This document shows positions 1-10,248 of a DNA stretch of 64,000 bases, in pieces. The notes beneath the pieces are model-generated. The model did no database searches, was not told the DNA's origin, and saw only the letters and a program-made list of their open reading frames with translations. The DNA is taken from NCBI GenBank assembly GCA_033064195.1, contig JARBJD010000300.1:26671-90670 (forward strand), read 5' to 3'. This DNA comes from Blattamonas nauphoetae. Taxonomy: Eukaryota > Preaxostyla > Oxymonadida. Within the stretch, counting starts at the first letter, position 1; the number at the start of each line of letters is the position of its first letter. The translations under genes and the position numbers were made by a program.

Positions 1-112
1 AGCAACGCTTTGTTCCTCGTAGAGTCTTTATGAATAGTTTTTGCAGAAAAAGGGATTGAAAACAGAGAGAATATTTGATATCTGAAAAAAATGAAATAAA
101 AAAGGAAAAAAA

Positions 113-185
113 GTCGATGACAGGAATCGAACCCGGGTCCGCCGTCTCAAAGTCCAACGTACTTACCGCTAAACCAAACATGTTC
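113..185 (-). tRNA. tRNA-like pol III remnant (probable pseudogene)
   Basis: On the minus strand there is a perfect B box (GGTTCGATTCC), a good A box (TGGTTTAGCGG) at plausible spacing, and a T run directly after the 3' end (plus-strand A run about 106-112), as in a pol III terminator. The anticodon-loop region CTTTGAG resembles tRNA-Gln(TTG). However, the 7-nt acceptor arms do not pair (ACATGTT against CATCGAC) and the anticodon stem is poor. I read it as a decayed tRNA or tRNA-derived element, not a working tRNA. Confidence 0.4.
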
Positions 186-205
186 AAAATCGTGTTCTTC
201 TTCAA

Positions 206-340
206 TCCCCTTGTCCTTGAGATTCTTCCCCTGTGGCCCGAGATTTTCCCCTGTGATTGAGACTTTCCCCTGTGACTGAGATTCTCCCCTGTGATTGAGA
301 TATTCCCCTGGGATCGAGTTTTTCCCCTGAAAATTGAGGT
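206..340. repeat. Tandem repeat, ~20-bp unit, about six degenerate copies
   Basis: Successive copies of a unit close to TTCCCCTGTGATTGAGA can be read from about 206 to 340, with substitutions and 1-2-nt length changes. It directly follows the tRNA-like remnant. No reading frame is preserved. Confidence 0.75.
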
Positions 341-887
341 ACCCGTGTGAATCGAAACAGAAGTTAGTGAAGTGGAAGGTGAAGTGGGTGGTAATGGTCT
401 GGCAGTGCCGTCTTCCTCCTTCCTTTCTGATAATCTCCTTCCGACTGCTTCAAGAGTCGCCATCATCTCTTGATTCATATGTTTTTTGGTGGTTTGAATG
501 AGGCGATGCTCTTGTAATTGCTCCATTCTTTCGTTTTGAGAATGTTGTTTGAAGGATGGAGTCTTCGGAAAAGGAGTCGCTTCGGTATCCATATTGATAC
601 AAAATCGATGTAGTAGAATAGGAGAGGTCAAATTCGTGATTAAATTGAGTGAGGCTGGTGGTGACGTCGAGATGAAGGAAGACGGAGATGGTGGACAATA
701 GGGAGCGAAATCATCGTTCCCTTCAACTGGGATCTGAAAGATATCAACTATTCAGAATTTGAGCTTCAAGAAAATAATAAACCATGAAGATCTGGACGAC
801 GTTGCGTGCTTCTCAGAGATCGAACCTGGCTTTCACTTGATGGAGGAGAATGCTCAAGTACGTATTGTCGGACCTGATCGTTGGCCA
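341..887. other. No supported gene
   Basis: An open frame of 82 codons lies on the minus strand (450-698), but it has no recognisable motif and no clear splice link to the minus-strand exons that begin at 888. It may be a further exon of that gene. I see no RNA gene or repeat here. Confidence 0.4.
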
Positions 888-1287
888 TCAGATCAATATG
901 CTACAACAAAATAATGAGCAAAAATGATCAACTTTCTTTGATTCTGGTGGTCCTTGCCTGTTTGGGCAAAAAGGCCTCTGTCGTCCATTCATCCTCTGTT
1001 TCGCATTTAGATATGCTCCTATAGTCACATCTACATGCGAGTCGGTGAGTTCCGCGAAGCTGAAGTGCATTGCAAGCACTTCTAGCAGCATGACTTTCTC
1101 GTGTGGGCCGAACAGCGGGTATCGGTCGCTGAGAGAGAGAAGTAACTGGTTCAATTTTGCTGAAAGCTTCTAATAGAAAACAAAACAAACCTGTGTAGAC
1201 TCTTCGCACTTCTATTCCCAGAACTTTCATTTCGTGATAGATCTGAAGCGCTCTCAGAAGAGGTTGGCTTGGATCAATCGGATACAT
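888..1287 (-). CDS. Exons of an unidentified helical (ARM/HEAT-like?) protein
   Basis: Two overlapping minus-strand frames become one by removing a 31-nt intron (about 1150-1180 on the plus strand; GTTTG...TTTCAG). The splice joins ...EVRRVYT to AKLNQLLLSLSDRYPLF in frame. The product is leucine-rich and helical, with segments like LRALQIYHEMKVLGIEV, typical of ARM/HEAT-type folds; I do not recognise the family. The outer ends of the gene are not resolved: upstream it meets the insertion site of the TIR element at 1362, downstream the frame ends at 888 and more exons may follow. The splice is supported only by frame logic and GT-AG ends. Confidence 0.5.
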
Positions 1288-1386
1288 TTTCCGAAGTACT
1301 GAAAACAGTTGATCTCCATGTGATGAGATCGTTGTCTTAGTTAAAGAATGGTAAGGAATGGTTGGCTTGGGTCGGCATGTCCTCCT

Positions 1387-1425
1387 CCAAAAACCCGTGT
1401 CCTATGATAGGACACGGGTTTTTGG
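1387..1425. repeat. Perfect 39-bp palindrome at the element-1 left end
   Basis: Two 19-nt arms (1387-1405 and 1407-1425) are exact reverse complements around a single G at 1406. It begins four bases after the terminal inverted repeat, so the left end would extrude a strong hairpin. The sequence contains GTCCTAT and ATAGGAC, motifs that recur in the palindromes at 4371-4537. Confidence 0.9.
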
Positions 1426-4370
1426 CGCTTAATTAGGCGATGAGAGGGTTCTGTTCAAAAAAGTATGTAGATGTTGTAATGTGATGTGGATACCTTGATT
1501 CTGAAACGCAGAGGGTATTTTACACTCATTTTGAATGAATCAGAAGCTGAAAGTGTGAACTAGATTGGATCAAGAACAAAACAATAATGAAGGTCCGATC
1601 AGTAACAAATTTCGACAAAATTCTCTTCATTGTTCACATTTATCACAAAATTGGGAAACAGAAACGACATAAATCGGAAATTGATGAACGTGAGTTCAGA
1701 GAAATTCCAGATGCGAGAGATCTGAGCAGACAACAAAGCAGTTCGTATCTCAACATCCGCGAAGCCTATTTCGTTCCAATGGTCAATGTTGTCTTTTGTA
1801 AGCATCAAATCATCCTCTCCACTCGTTCGGCCTCTTCCTCTCATTCCTTCGCACACTTCTCCATCGACACTTGCAATGGCTTCAACTTTATCGGTTTGGA
1901 GATCTCGCTCGGATATGCCAAGAGGTGAGTCGTTGGTGAGTGTGGCCTGTCCAATCTCTCGTCGAATGATGGTGGGGCAGAGTCTGGTGGGGATGAGAGC
2001 GGTGTCTGCGATTTGTCAGGTATTCTGCTTGATGTCACTCGTCTAGATCGACGCTGTCTTTCAGAGTTCCCTTTCGTTCTTCCGGCCCTGTTCTTGTGGT
2101 TGTTCTCCGGTTCCCTGCCTCACCTGGCCCTTCCGTCACTCGTCTTCTCGCATGCCTCTTCACCTCCTTAAGACCTCTTCTTCACCCTGTGTCCCACCCT
2201 CTGCTTCATCAAAACCTTTCATGCTTCATTGTTCAGCTCCCCAAGTCAAGGTTGATCGCGAGCGATTCGATGTGGATGTGGAGTTGAAGATCGTGTTGAT
2301 TTGTTTGTCTTTCAACTCCCATGCCAGGTGGGAATTGCAGAAGAAATTGCATTTCGTTATTTTTATCTTGAAGCGGGCGAATGTGAAGAGAGATGGCGGG
2401 GACAGGCAAAGGCGCAAGAAGACGCTAGGGTGGTTCGAGGAATGGAGGAGCTTGATGGGGAAGAAGAACGAGAAATTATCAAAGAGACATAAAGAAAGGT
2501 AGGAAGATCGAACCTGTGCAAGTTTAACATTTTGTCTCGTTCAGGAGAGAGGCTGATAGAACTGGGAGTTGATCTCACCTGAAGTAAGATTAGTATGAGA
2601 TATCGAGTTGAATAGCGTGTTTCCTTTGTTTTATGATGATGAGGTTGGATTTGATTTGTCGAGAGAGGCTGATTTGGACAAGGGGGATGTTTGTGAATTG
2701 AAGGTGAATCGAATGGATGCTTTGGATCCTGTCATGAAGAGACTTAAGAGAAGTGATCACGTATTGACTTGAATTGAAGTGGTGTTTCGTTCTGTGGGTT
2801 TCTTCACAACGAGACACGAGTGTTGTGTAGAGAGGAGGAGTGATGGTGAAAAATTCGGTCTCTGCACGTTTTTCTGTTCGTCTTTGAAGTTTGTTTGCGA
2901 CAGACACCTTCCGTAGAGTGATGGTGAGTCTCAATAAGTCGATTTTGCGATGACAATCGTTTGTTTGGTAAGATCCCAAAGAATGGACAGATCCGAACTA
3001 ATACGAGAAATAACAACAAAAAATGAACGAAATTGAGAGCAGACATAGTGAGAAGGAGGAAGTCAGAGATTAACACTTTGCTGTTTGGAGGAGTGAGACT
3101 TGTGATTGTCGAATTGTGACGCAGAGAGAATCCATGGGTAGAGTGTCTCAGGACGAGGATGGAGAGTGTAAATCAGGCAGAAAATTTATCTGATAGTCAA
3201 AGAAGATCATTGAGAATATGAATAGGGGGTGAAGGAAGCAAGGACGAACTGAAGAAAAGACGAGCAAATTAGAAGAAGGATTGAATAAGATATTGAAAAA
3301 TGAACAATTGAATAGATGAGGCATGGAATAAATGAAGAGATTAGTGGCACACTTCAATTTCCAGAAGCTTATCGAACTCCAAATGTGGCGATGGTGCCGA
3401 TCGAGCCTCGGTTGAGTTCACCATCTTGGCTGATGAGAGAGAAAAGAAGGAGACAATATGGATGAAAAGAAAAGAGAAAGGAAGAGGCGAATAGTTCGCA
3501 AGAACGAGAAGAGAGCAGACATTCTTTCAGCGTTGTGTGAATCTGTTTGTCCCTGGTTCAATGACTTTTCAAGCACATCTTAACTTTGAATTACTGATGC
3601 GTCTATCACTTCTTTTGTTCATTCCAGTCTTCCATATCCCACGTCTCCTCACTCTCATCTTGGATGATCTTGTCTTCAGTCTCTCATACTTCAACTCCTC
3701 TTCATCACTTAATGTCCATTTCTGATGTATTCCTCTCATCTTGTCTCTACTCTTTGAATATCTCCTCTTCTTCTCAATTCGATCGTGTTTCCTGTCACTT
3801 CTCCCTGTTGGAAGCCTCCAGCATAGAATCTATCATTGATAAATGCGGAGAGAATGGTAAATAAGATAATACAAACCATCCGTTCGGAAAAAAGAGACCT
3901 GTATCATCTCGGATCTCATTCCATTTTCGTCAGTTCAGATTCCGACACGCCCACGTGAACAGATCTTAAATCAACATTCAGAGAAGGAGGGAAAGATGAG
4001 CGGAAAATCATCAATAGATCATACAGCAAGGTGAAGATGTAATGAATCCAGTCTTCCTCAGGACCGTGGAAAGCGGCGAAGAAGACCAACTATATGTCCA
4101 TTGAAATCGGAAAATAAGGGAAAAAGGGAATAACCAACAAAATCAGAACACATTACTTCCATCATTTTATCAAATTTCATTTGAGTTCGACGATCTCAAG
4201 TGTCCAATCGATTACATTTGCCATTGTCTAAAACATGTGAGAGAGAAAAGTTTGAAGAGAATAAAGAGAAAAGAGTGTACATGGTACCTCTGCCGCTCAG
4301 TGTGCTTCGACAAAAGTGTCGTTTAGCTGATTTAAGGCCAGTTTCATAAAAATGTTGGTTTCATAGGACA

Positions 4371-4537
4371 GATCAGACCACCATAGGACACGATAGGACA
4401 GGACAGGACAATTGTCCTCCCTCGATTTTATCGTGAAAATGAGACGCAAGTTTTGTGAATGTCTCAAAAAGCTCTCATGTCCTATGGTTTGAGCCCGATT
4501 TAGGATTGTCCTATGATTGTCCTATGGTGGGCTGATC
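4371..4537. repeat. Internal foldback near the element-1 right end
   Basis: GATCAGACCACCATAGGACA (4371-4390) is answered inverted by the stretch ending TATGGTGGGCTGATC near 4536. Between them are repeated AGGACAGGAC units and ATTGTCC motifs. It may be a small nested foldback element or part of the subterminal structure of element 1. Confidence 0.65.
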
Positions 4538-4857
4538 GACCGCTTTTGGACAACTCTCGCGATTTTCATCAAAATAGTGTGAAAAAACAGTACTGAAATG
4601 ATTTTGAAATGGAAAATGTGCATAATTCTCTCATCTTTCTCCTCATTTTTCATTTTCGCGATTCACGGTCAGACGTAGCAGGAGACTGGTTCAATTCCTG
4701 TCATCAGTACTTTTATCCAAATTGTCCTCCTCTTTTTGGCTGTCCTGTAGGACAGGACAGGCAGGACATGCCGACCCAAGCCAAAGGAATGGTGGATGTC
4801 ATTGAAATGATTTTATGGTGGGTTGATCGATATTCGATTACTCCAGAACAATAGGAG

Positions 4858-5486
4858 GATGCTACGAAGAGTTAGTAAATGACTTACGAGAAAAGATAAG
4901 GTGCACTGGTGTCACTGACTTGTCCGAAATGAACTTCAAGTCCCTCCGCGTGCGACTGATGGACGAGGAGTACCCGTTTTGGGAGACTGTTTGCGTGCAG
5001 ACTCTGATTTATCTTCATTTTGGTGTTTTTTGTCTTTTCAGTATGTTCTTGTAGCTTCGTCGGAACTTCAACGAGTTGTGTTGTCGCTCGAGCACGACAT
5101 TCAGGCACTCCGATCTTCAAGTCGACAGCTTCTCGTTTGCTCTCCTTTCTTTCACTTTTTTCAGCGTGTCTTTTGGAGCACCTGCGATGCTCTTCGAATC
5201 TGTTCAGAAGAGGCATCACAACACATCACACACACTCTCGTCACAATCCACAACATCCAGACTGTCAACGAGGCCGAGTCGGTATCCACCTTCCTCTCCA
5301 TCATCACCTCCCCTTCCCATCATTCCTCTCTCCTCTCTTCATCAGGTCGATCTCTGCTGTCCCCGCTGCCTCCAACTCTTCTCCAACCCCGTCACCATCA
5401 TCCCTTGCGGACACACTCTCTGCCGCGTGTGTGCCAACCAGTCCGGCCGTGGTGGGCGAAGGGTCAGTCTAGGCGCAGATCTCTAG
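4858..5486 (+). CDS. RING-finger protein with coiled-coil region, four exons, RING incomplete
   Basis: Four exons join in frame: to 4994, 5042-5134, 5165-5281 and 5346-5486, with introns of 47, 30 and 64 nt, all GT-AG. The first exon is open from about 4858; an in-frame ATG lies near 4924. The middle part (ELQRVVLSLEHDIQALRSS) is helical. The C-terminus has RING zinc ligands CPRC, then CGHTLCRVC, i.e. ligands 1-2 and 3-6 of a C3HC4 RING, typical of E3 ubiquitin ligases. The final CxxC pair is missing: the frame stops 18 residues later at 5484-5486. Either a last exon is not recognised (a GTCAG...CTAG intron just before the stop is possible) or the 3' end is lost. It converges on the Rap-GAP-like gene. 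Confidence 0.7.
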
Positions 5487-5622
5487 GTCAACAAGCAGAT
5501 CTGTCATTATTCCTGTATTTTCGACTTCTTATCACATTTTATTCTTCTACAACCTAAATACAGACATCACATCATGTTTTTTGGCTTTTTAAACCACTTC
5601 ACTACATTATCCCATTCAATGT

Positions 5623-8600
5623 TTAGATCTGACCAAACATAGTTTTGTGACGAAATGTGGTGAGGAAGAACTGATGGATGTGGGAGTCTTCTAAGATCTT
5701 CCGATGCGAAGGAGTCGACAGGACCAACCAGTCCGAGATTGGTCTTGGTATGAACACACTCTTCCCAGTTGCAGCTGATCCGGAGACTGCAGCTCCACTC
5801 ATAGATGGAGTCGATTGCAAGGGTTTGGATGAGGTGTTGTTTTGGAGGATGGCATTCTGGACAACCTGCTTCTGGCGGACGTAGATCAGCCCCATTTTGA
5901 GGACAGTGCGGGCGTAGAAGTCGTGGAAGTGACTGATGTCCCGACTCAGCTGGAGCGAGTGGTCGAGCAAGTTGAACCGTTGTTCGGCTGCAATCCGTTG
6001 TGCTTTGAAAGCCGCGGGGTTCTGTGGGAGTGGAGGAAGTAGATGGATGTGTCAGCAGCTGACCCTGTGTTGACAAGGCCCAGTTGAGAGACGAGTTGGC
6101 GTGACTGCGAAAAGAATGAGAACTCGCCGGGCATGGAGCGAGAGAACTGCGGACGAGCAGGATCGAACACAGATGGATGGAGTGTGGGCGAAAAAAGAGT
6201 GCCCGTCTCCAAATCAAATGCCGATGGCTTGCATGATGGAGTGGTGGAGGGTTGGATGTCTTCTGCTTGTTGTGTCGATGAGGCATAAACGGCGTCTCGT
6301 GGAATCGCTGTGAGTGAGTCAGACAACGACGTGCGGAAGAGAGGAAGCTGGTCGTCAATCACAATTTCGGTGGGCATGCTGAAGACGGTCTGGTCCTCTC
6401 CAAGATGCTTCCTCAGCATGATGCACAGCGGGTCGTCGACTTCCGCATTGAACAATTCCTTGCTCTGTCGGTCTTCCTCCAGCGACAGACACGCGTTGTC
6501 GAAGGGGATTGTGGTTTGTATGAACATGTCTGGTGCCGTGGCATGCACAAGAAGCTCCCAAGCACTGTCCGCGAGAGGAGCACTGACGAAAAGACGAGTG
6601 AAAGGAACTTGGGCAGCTTCCACGTCTTCCGACGAGGGATCGGGAGGCGACTCCAGCATCATCATCAGAGACTCGTTGTTTTGGAGGATGAAGTGGGAGA
6701 CTGTCGGCGGTCCAAAGTGATTCGGAAGATCAGAATGAGCGGAACCTGTGTAGAACGGGAGTGGCGATGATGTTTCGTCTGAATTGAGGTTTTGGTGAGT
6801 GGCTTTGAGATTGGAGGCAGAGTTGAATGAGGACGAAGAGTGATTCGTGGAGGGAGCTGTGTTCAGGGTCAAGAAGGGTCTTTGCACAATAACAGCAGAG
6901 ATCTGTCAAAACAAGGAGGGAGTACGACAGAGCTTCTTCGTCCGCTTTGCTGCTTCCGAACGAGATCTGGTGTTGTGTAGAGATGACAATCGATTGAGTT
7001 GTTGCGATGAGGCTGGAGATGCAATCGATGCAGATTGTGCGATGCCTCGTGGAGAGGAAGTTGAGCAGACATCCGACGGTGTGGATGCTGTCGAGGCAGA
7101 CAATGTGCCGCTCCGAGTCGAGAATCTCGGGCTCGTTCGATCCAATAGACGATCGATTGTCTCCGCCGACCATGGTCATGATGCACAGACTCTGGAAATA
7201 GTTGAAGATGGCTTGGATGGTTTGTGTCGCGCGGTCCATCGAGTTGTACTGCTCCTCGCGAACCGGATTGTGCTGCGCGAATGGGTCCGAAGGTCTTGAT
7301 TCGAGCTCCTGGGCGTTGCTGGTTTCGTGGTGGATGACATTGGTGAGTGTCCACATCAGTCGAGAGAAGCAGCTGAAGTCAGGCTCTTCGCCGTTCTTCA
7401 GAAGTGTCATCAGGAGCAAGAAAATGGCTGAGGACAATTCGCGGAAAGTGTGCGGACGGGCTTCCTGCAGAGAGTGAGAGAGGAAAGGGGATACAAAAGT
7501 GTAGAGTGTCTTGAATTCTTTCACCGCGTCTGGCTGTTCCTCTGCCTTCAACGGATTGTTGGTGCAGCTGTCCCAATCCAAGAAGAACTCCGGAATGGGA
7601 TTGTGAACCGCTTGTTGTCTTCGTGTTCGACCTGTTGCTGGAGGGGAACATGAACGTCGGTGTACAAGGCATCGGGGAAGGAAGGGTTGAAGACGGAAGG
7701 GACCGTGTTGACGAAGAACGTGTTGGGCTGAGAAGGATGAAGACGAAGAGAGGCAGACGTTGTCTGTGTAGACGAGGTGTGGGATGGCCAGGTCGCCAAA
7801 GTGGTTTCCGAACGGATAGAGTGAGTTGAGGATGGTCAGCGCGTCTCGTCGGATGGCCGCGTTGGGATGACAGTGCCCGTGTTCCGGGAACATCATTCGT
7901 GAAGAGGGGCACCAGCGAGTGGATTACAGTTTCAGCGACGATCGTTTTTGGAGACTGAAGAGAGTTGTTGGGAAGGGGTTCATACGAGGGATCTCTGCGA
8001 TGCAAGACAAATGCAAAGAACAGCTGTGAACACGCCGAGGTCTGTAGACGAAAATGGGGTCACTGACAATGATGAGAAATGCATGAAGTAGGATTTGATA
8101 GCTTCGGCGCGTCCACCTTCGAAACCCTGGAATAAGCAAGTAAAGATCCAACAAAAGCATACGGGCTTGTCAGAAATGCAGCATTCAGCCAGCCAAGCTC
8201 CAGCAATGTCAAGGATTCGGTTAGGATCAACTGGTGGCGGAACTTTTATAAATTGCTGCCAATTTCTCTTTTGAATCTCGTGTGTAGTCTGAGTTGTTGA
8301 TCAGAGTCACCATTTCTGTTATGGCACATATTGCTTGATAATGCACATCGGGCTTAGATATTTGGTTCAAGTGGCCGAGAACTCGTAAGAGTCGTGAGAA
8401 CAGGAACAAGGCATGGGAGAGTGATAGCCCTGGGAGGGTATCATCAGTACTTCTAGAAAGGGAATATTAAGCAAAATTGCGACAAACTCTGTTGTAATAT
8501 TGAGGAGAACTGTGTCGCTTCCGTATGGATTCCCGTGCATCTTAGTCACAATGTATCGAGTGAGCCGAGTCTAAAACAAAGGAAAACAGTTGCAAAATGC

Positions 8601-9000
8601 ATAAAAAAGGTGTTGATAGACCATTTATGTCTTCCATTCCAAATCAAGCTTCCCAATCGACAGAAGATTGCGTGGTTCGGTTTTGTCGAGCTGTGCTGTT
8701 GGTTGAGACTAATTGGAGTCAGCTATAGATGTCGCAGAATGGGAGAGAACTCGGATTCAACCTGTGGTCCCTTTAGAGCTCTATTTTCGTCTGAAGAAGA
8801 TTTGAAGTCACCCATGAAGATGGTCAAGAGATAAACTGGAGTGAAAGCGAATATCAACAAACATTGAGTGAGCAGGGAAACGGTGACCCGTGTGCGAGCT
8901 TCAAATTCATTTGGAACTGCGATCACGATCGTGATCGTGAGACAAAACAGACTGAGGAAAGCGAATGATATATAAATCGAGAAAGAGAGAAAATTCAAAC
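5623..9000 (-). CDS. Large multi-exon Rap/Ran-GAP (RalGAP/tuberin-like) protein, possibly truncated
   Basis: Several minus-strand exons belong together: helical ARM-like exons from about 9000 to 8160, a long exon 7896-6730, an acidic exon 6887-5946 in another frame, and a last exon from 5970. Two supported introns: 36 nt in the exon pair around 8125-8160 (joins CCISDKP to GFEGGRAEAIKSYF), and 53 nt near 6023-6076 (joins QLVSQLGL to NPAAFKAQRIAAEQRF). The last exon has FYARTVLKMGLIYVRQKQ followed by ILQNNTSS, which matches the start of the Rap-GAP fold in Ral-GAP alpha and tuberin (R-x-T-x-K-x-G-x-x-Y-V...Q...IL-x-N). These proteins switch off small Ras-type GTPases. The rest of the catalytic domain, including the Asn-thumb segment, is not seen before the stop at 5623, so the gene may be 3'-truncated. 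Confidence 0.55.
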
Positions 9001-10240
9001 GGTGAGTGAGATCATCACTGTTTACATGATAAAGAAGCTCTTCAAAAGCTCATTGAACGATTTTACTCTCCTCCGTGGGTGAGATCTGATCTGAGTCTAG
9101 ACCTACCCGTGGGCGAACTCAGTGTCCCATCTGTCCTGAAGGAATCTCACGCGGTTTTGTTGAAAACGGAGTGATTGAAAGCATGGTGCACAGAGAGGGA
9201 GTGAAGGATCAGAAGGTGAAAGAGATGCCCACGTCAGATTGAGTGGATGAAGAGAGAAAGATGTGGGAGATGAAGATGGTGGAGGAAGAGATGGAAGCGG
9301 ATGAGCGAAGAAAGAAAGAAAGAAGCTGCGGTCGATTGAGACTGATTGGAAGGATAATATCTTCGAGATTTTTGCCTTACTTTTTACGATATGGTTCAGT
9401 TTTTTCATTGATGTATTCTACCAGATGCAGACACCACAAACTATCTCACATCCCCTACATTATCCACAGCGTGTATAGGTCCACACAAGTGTTTTCCCAA
9501 GCACCCATGACAATGCACACACTTCCAATCAACAAGAAGAATCCTCAATCTTTCAAATTCCATCAAGACCGACAGAAGAACACGTCGAACGAGGATGACA
9601 TTCAGATTCTCAAAGAACTTCGATCGAGTTTGACAGAATTTCAGGAATTGAAACGGCAGGCTGAAGAATAGCGAAAAGATGAGGCGAAGAAGGAGATGCG
9701 AGACATCGGAAATATAAGCATAGACGAGATGAGGACGGAGAAAGCTTTTACCATCCTCATCTCGTCTGTTAAAATCAGAGACGTGTCTCTTGATAGGCGA
9801 AAGTGAAAATCGATGAACACTGGGTTTTTTAGAGGGAGAGCGATGGGAGGAATGGAGAAGTGAACGCAGATCGGACGATGACAGCAATCACCAATATGTC
9901 ACTCAACAGCTATTGTGAAGCCGTCCCTGCTCGTTTTCAGACTGGTTATGACTCTATGGTATGACTTGCCTTTTGTGTTTAACATTCTCTGCTCTTTTTA
10001 GAACTTTGAATCTTGAATTGTGGTGGATCACAACCAAGATACAGCTCAGCGATGGTGAAGCAGGAAACTGCTCGGAATAAAACAATCTTCAAAATTTCTT
10101 ATGATTAGCGATTTTCATTTGATGAATCGACATTTTAATCTGTTTTCGGACAATCACGTAACAGTCAGAAATAAGTTTGGTCTGATCGACACACCAGAGC
10201 TTACTTCGAATCTTTGACTCACAAACACTTGACAATGAAA
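9001..10240. other. No confident gene
   Basis: A plus-strand frame (9243-9671) ends in a short charged helical stretch (DDIQILKELRSSLTEFQELK), which could be an exon of a coiled-coil gene. Overlapping minus-strand frames look like shadows. I see no repeat or RNA gene. Confidence 0.35.
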
Positions 10241-10248
10241 TGAATAAT

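Larger units (their letters stand above)
1362..4784. mobile_element. TIR element 1 (hAT-like or MULE-like), 3.4 kb, 8-bp TSD
   Basis: The left end TTGGCTTGGGTCGGCATGTC is repeated inverted at the right end (22-bp match including CT; right end about 4763-4784). The 8-bp direct repeat AGGAATGG flanks it at 1354-1361 and 4785-4792; counted with a 21-bp TIR the repeat is 10 bp, AAGGAATGGT. An 8-bp duplication fits hAT, 9-10 bp fits Mutator-like elements. Both ends carry extra palindromes. No transposase is recognisable. Inside are short open frames with host-like composition, mainly minus strand (1599-2046, 2590-3076), which look like pieces of intron-containing genes but are not identifiable. 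Confidence 0.85.

Noticed and set aside
8920-8945. Operator-like palindrome CACGATCGTG
   Set aside because: It is short, lies in an exon/intron region of the Rap-GAP-like gene and has no second copy near a start.
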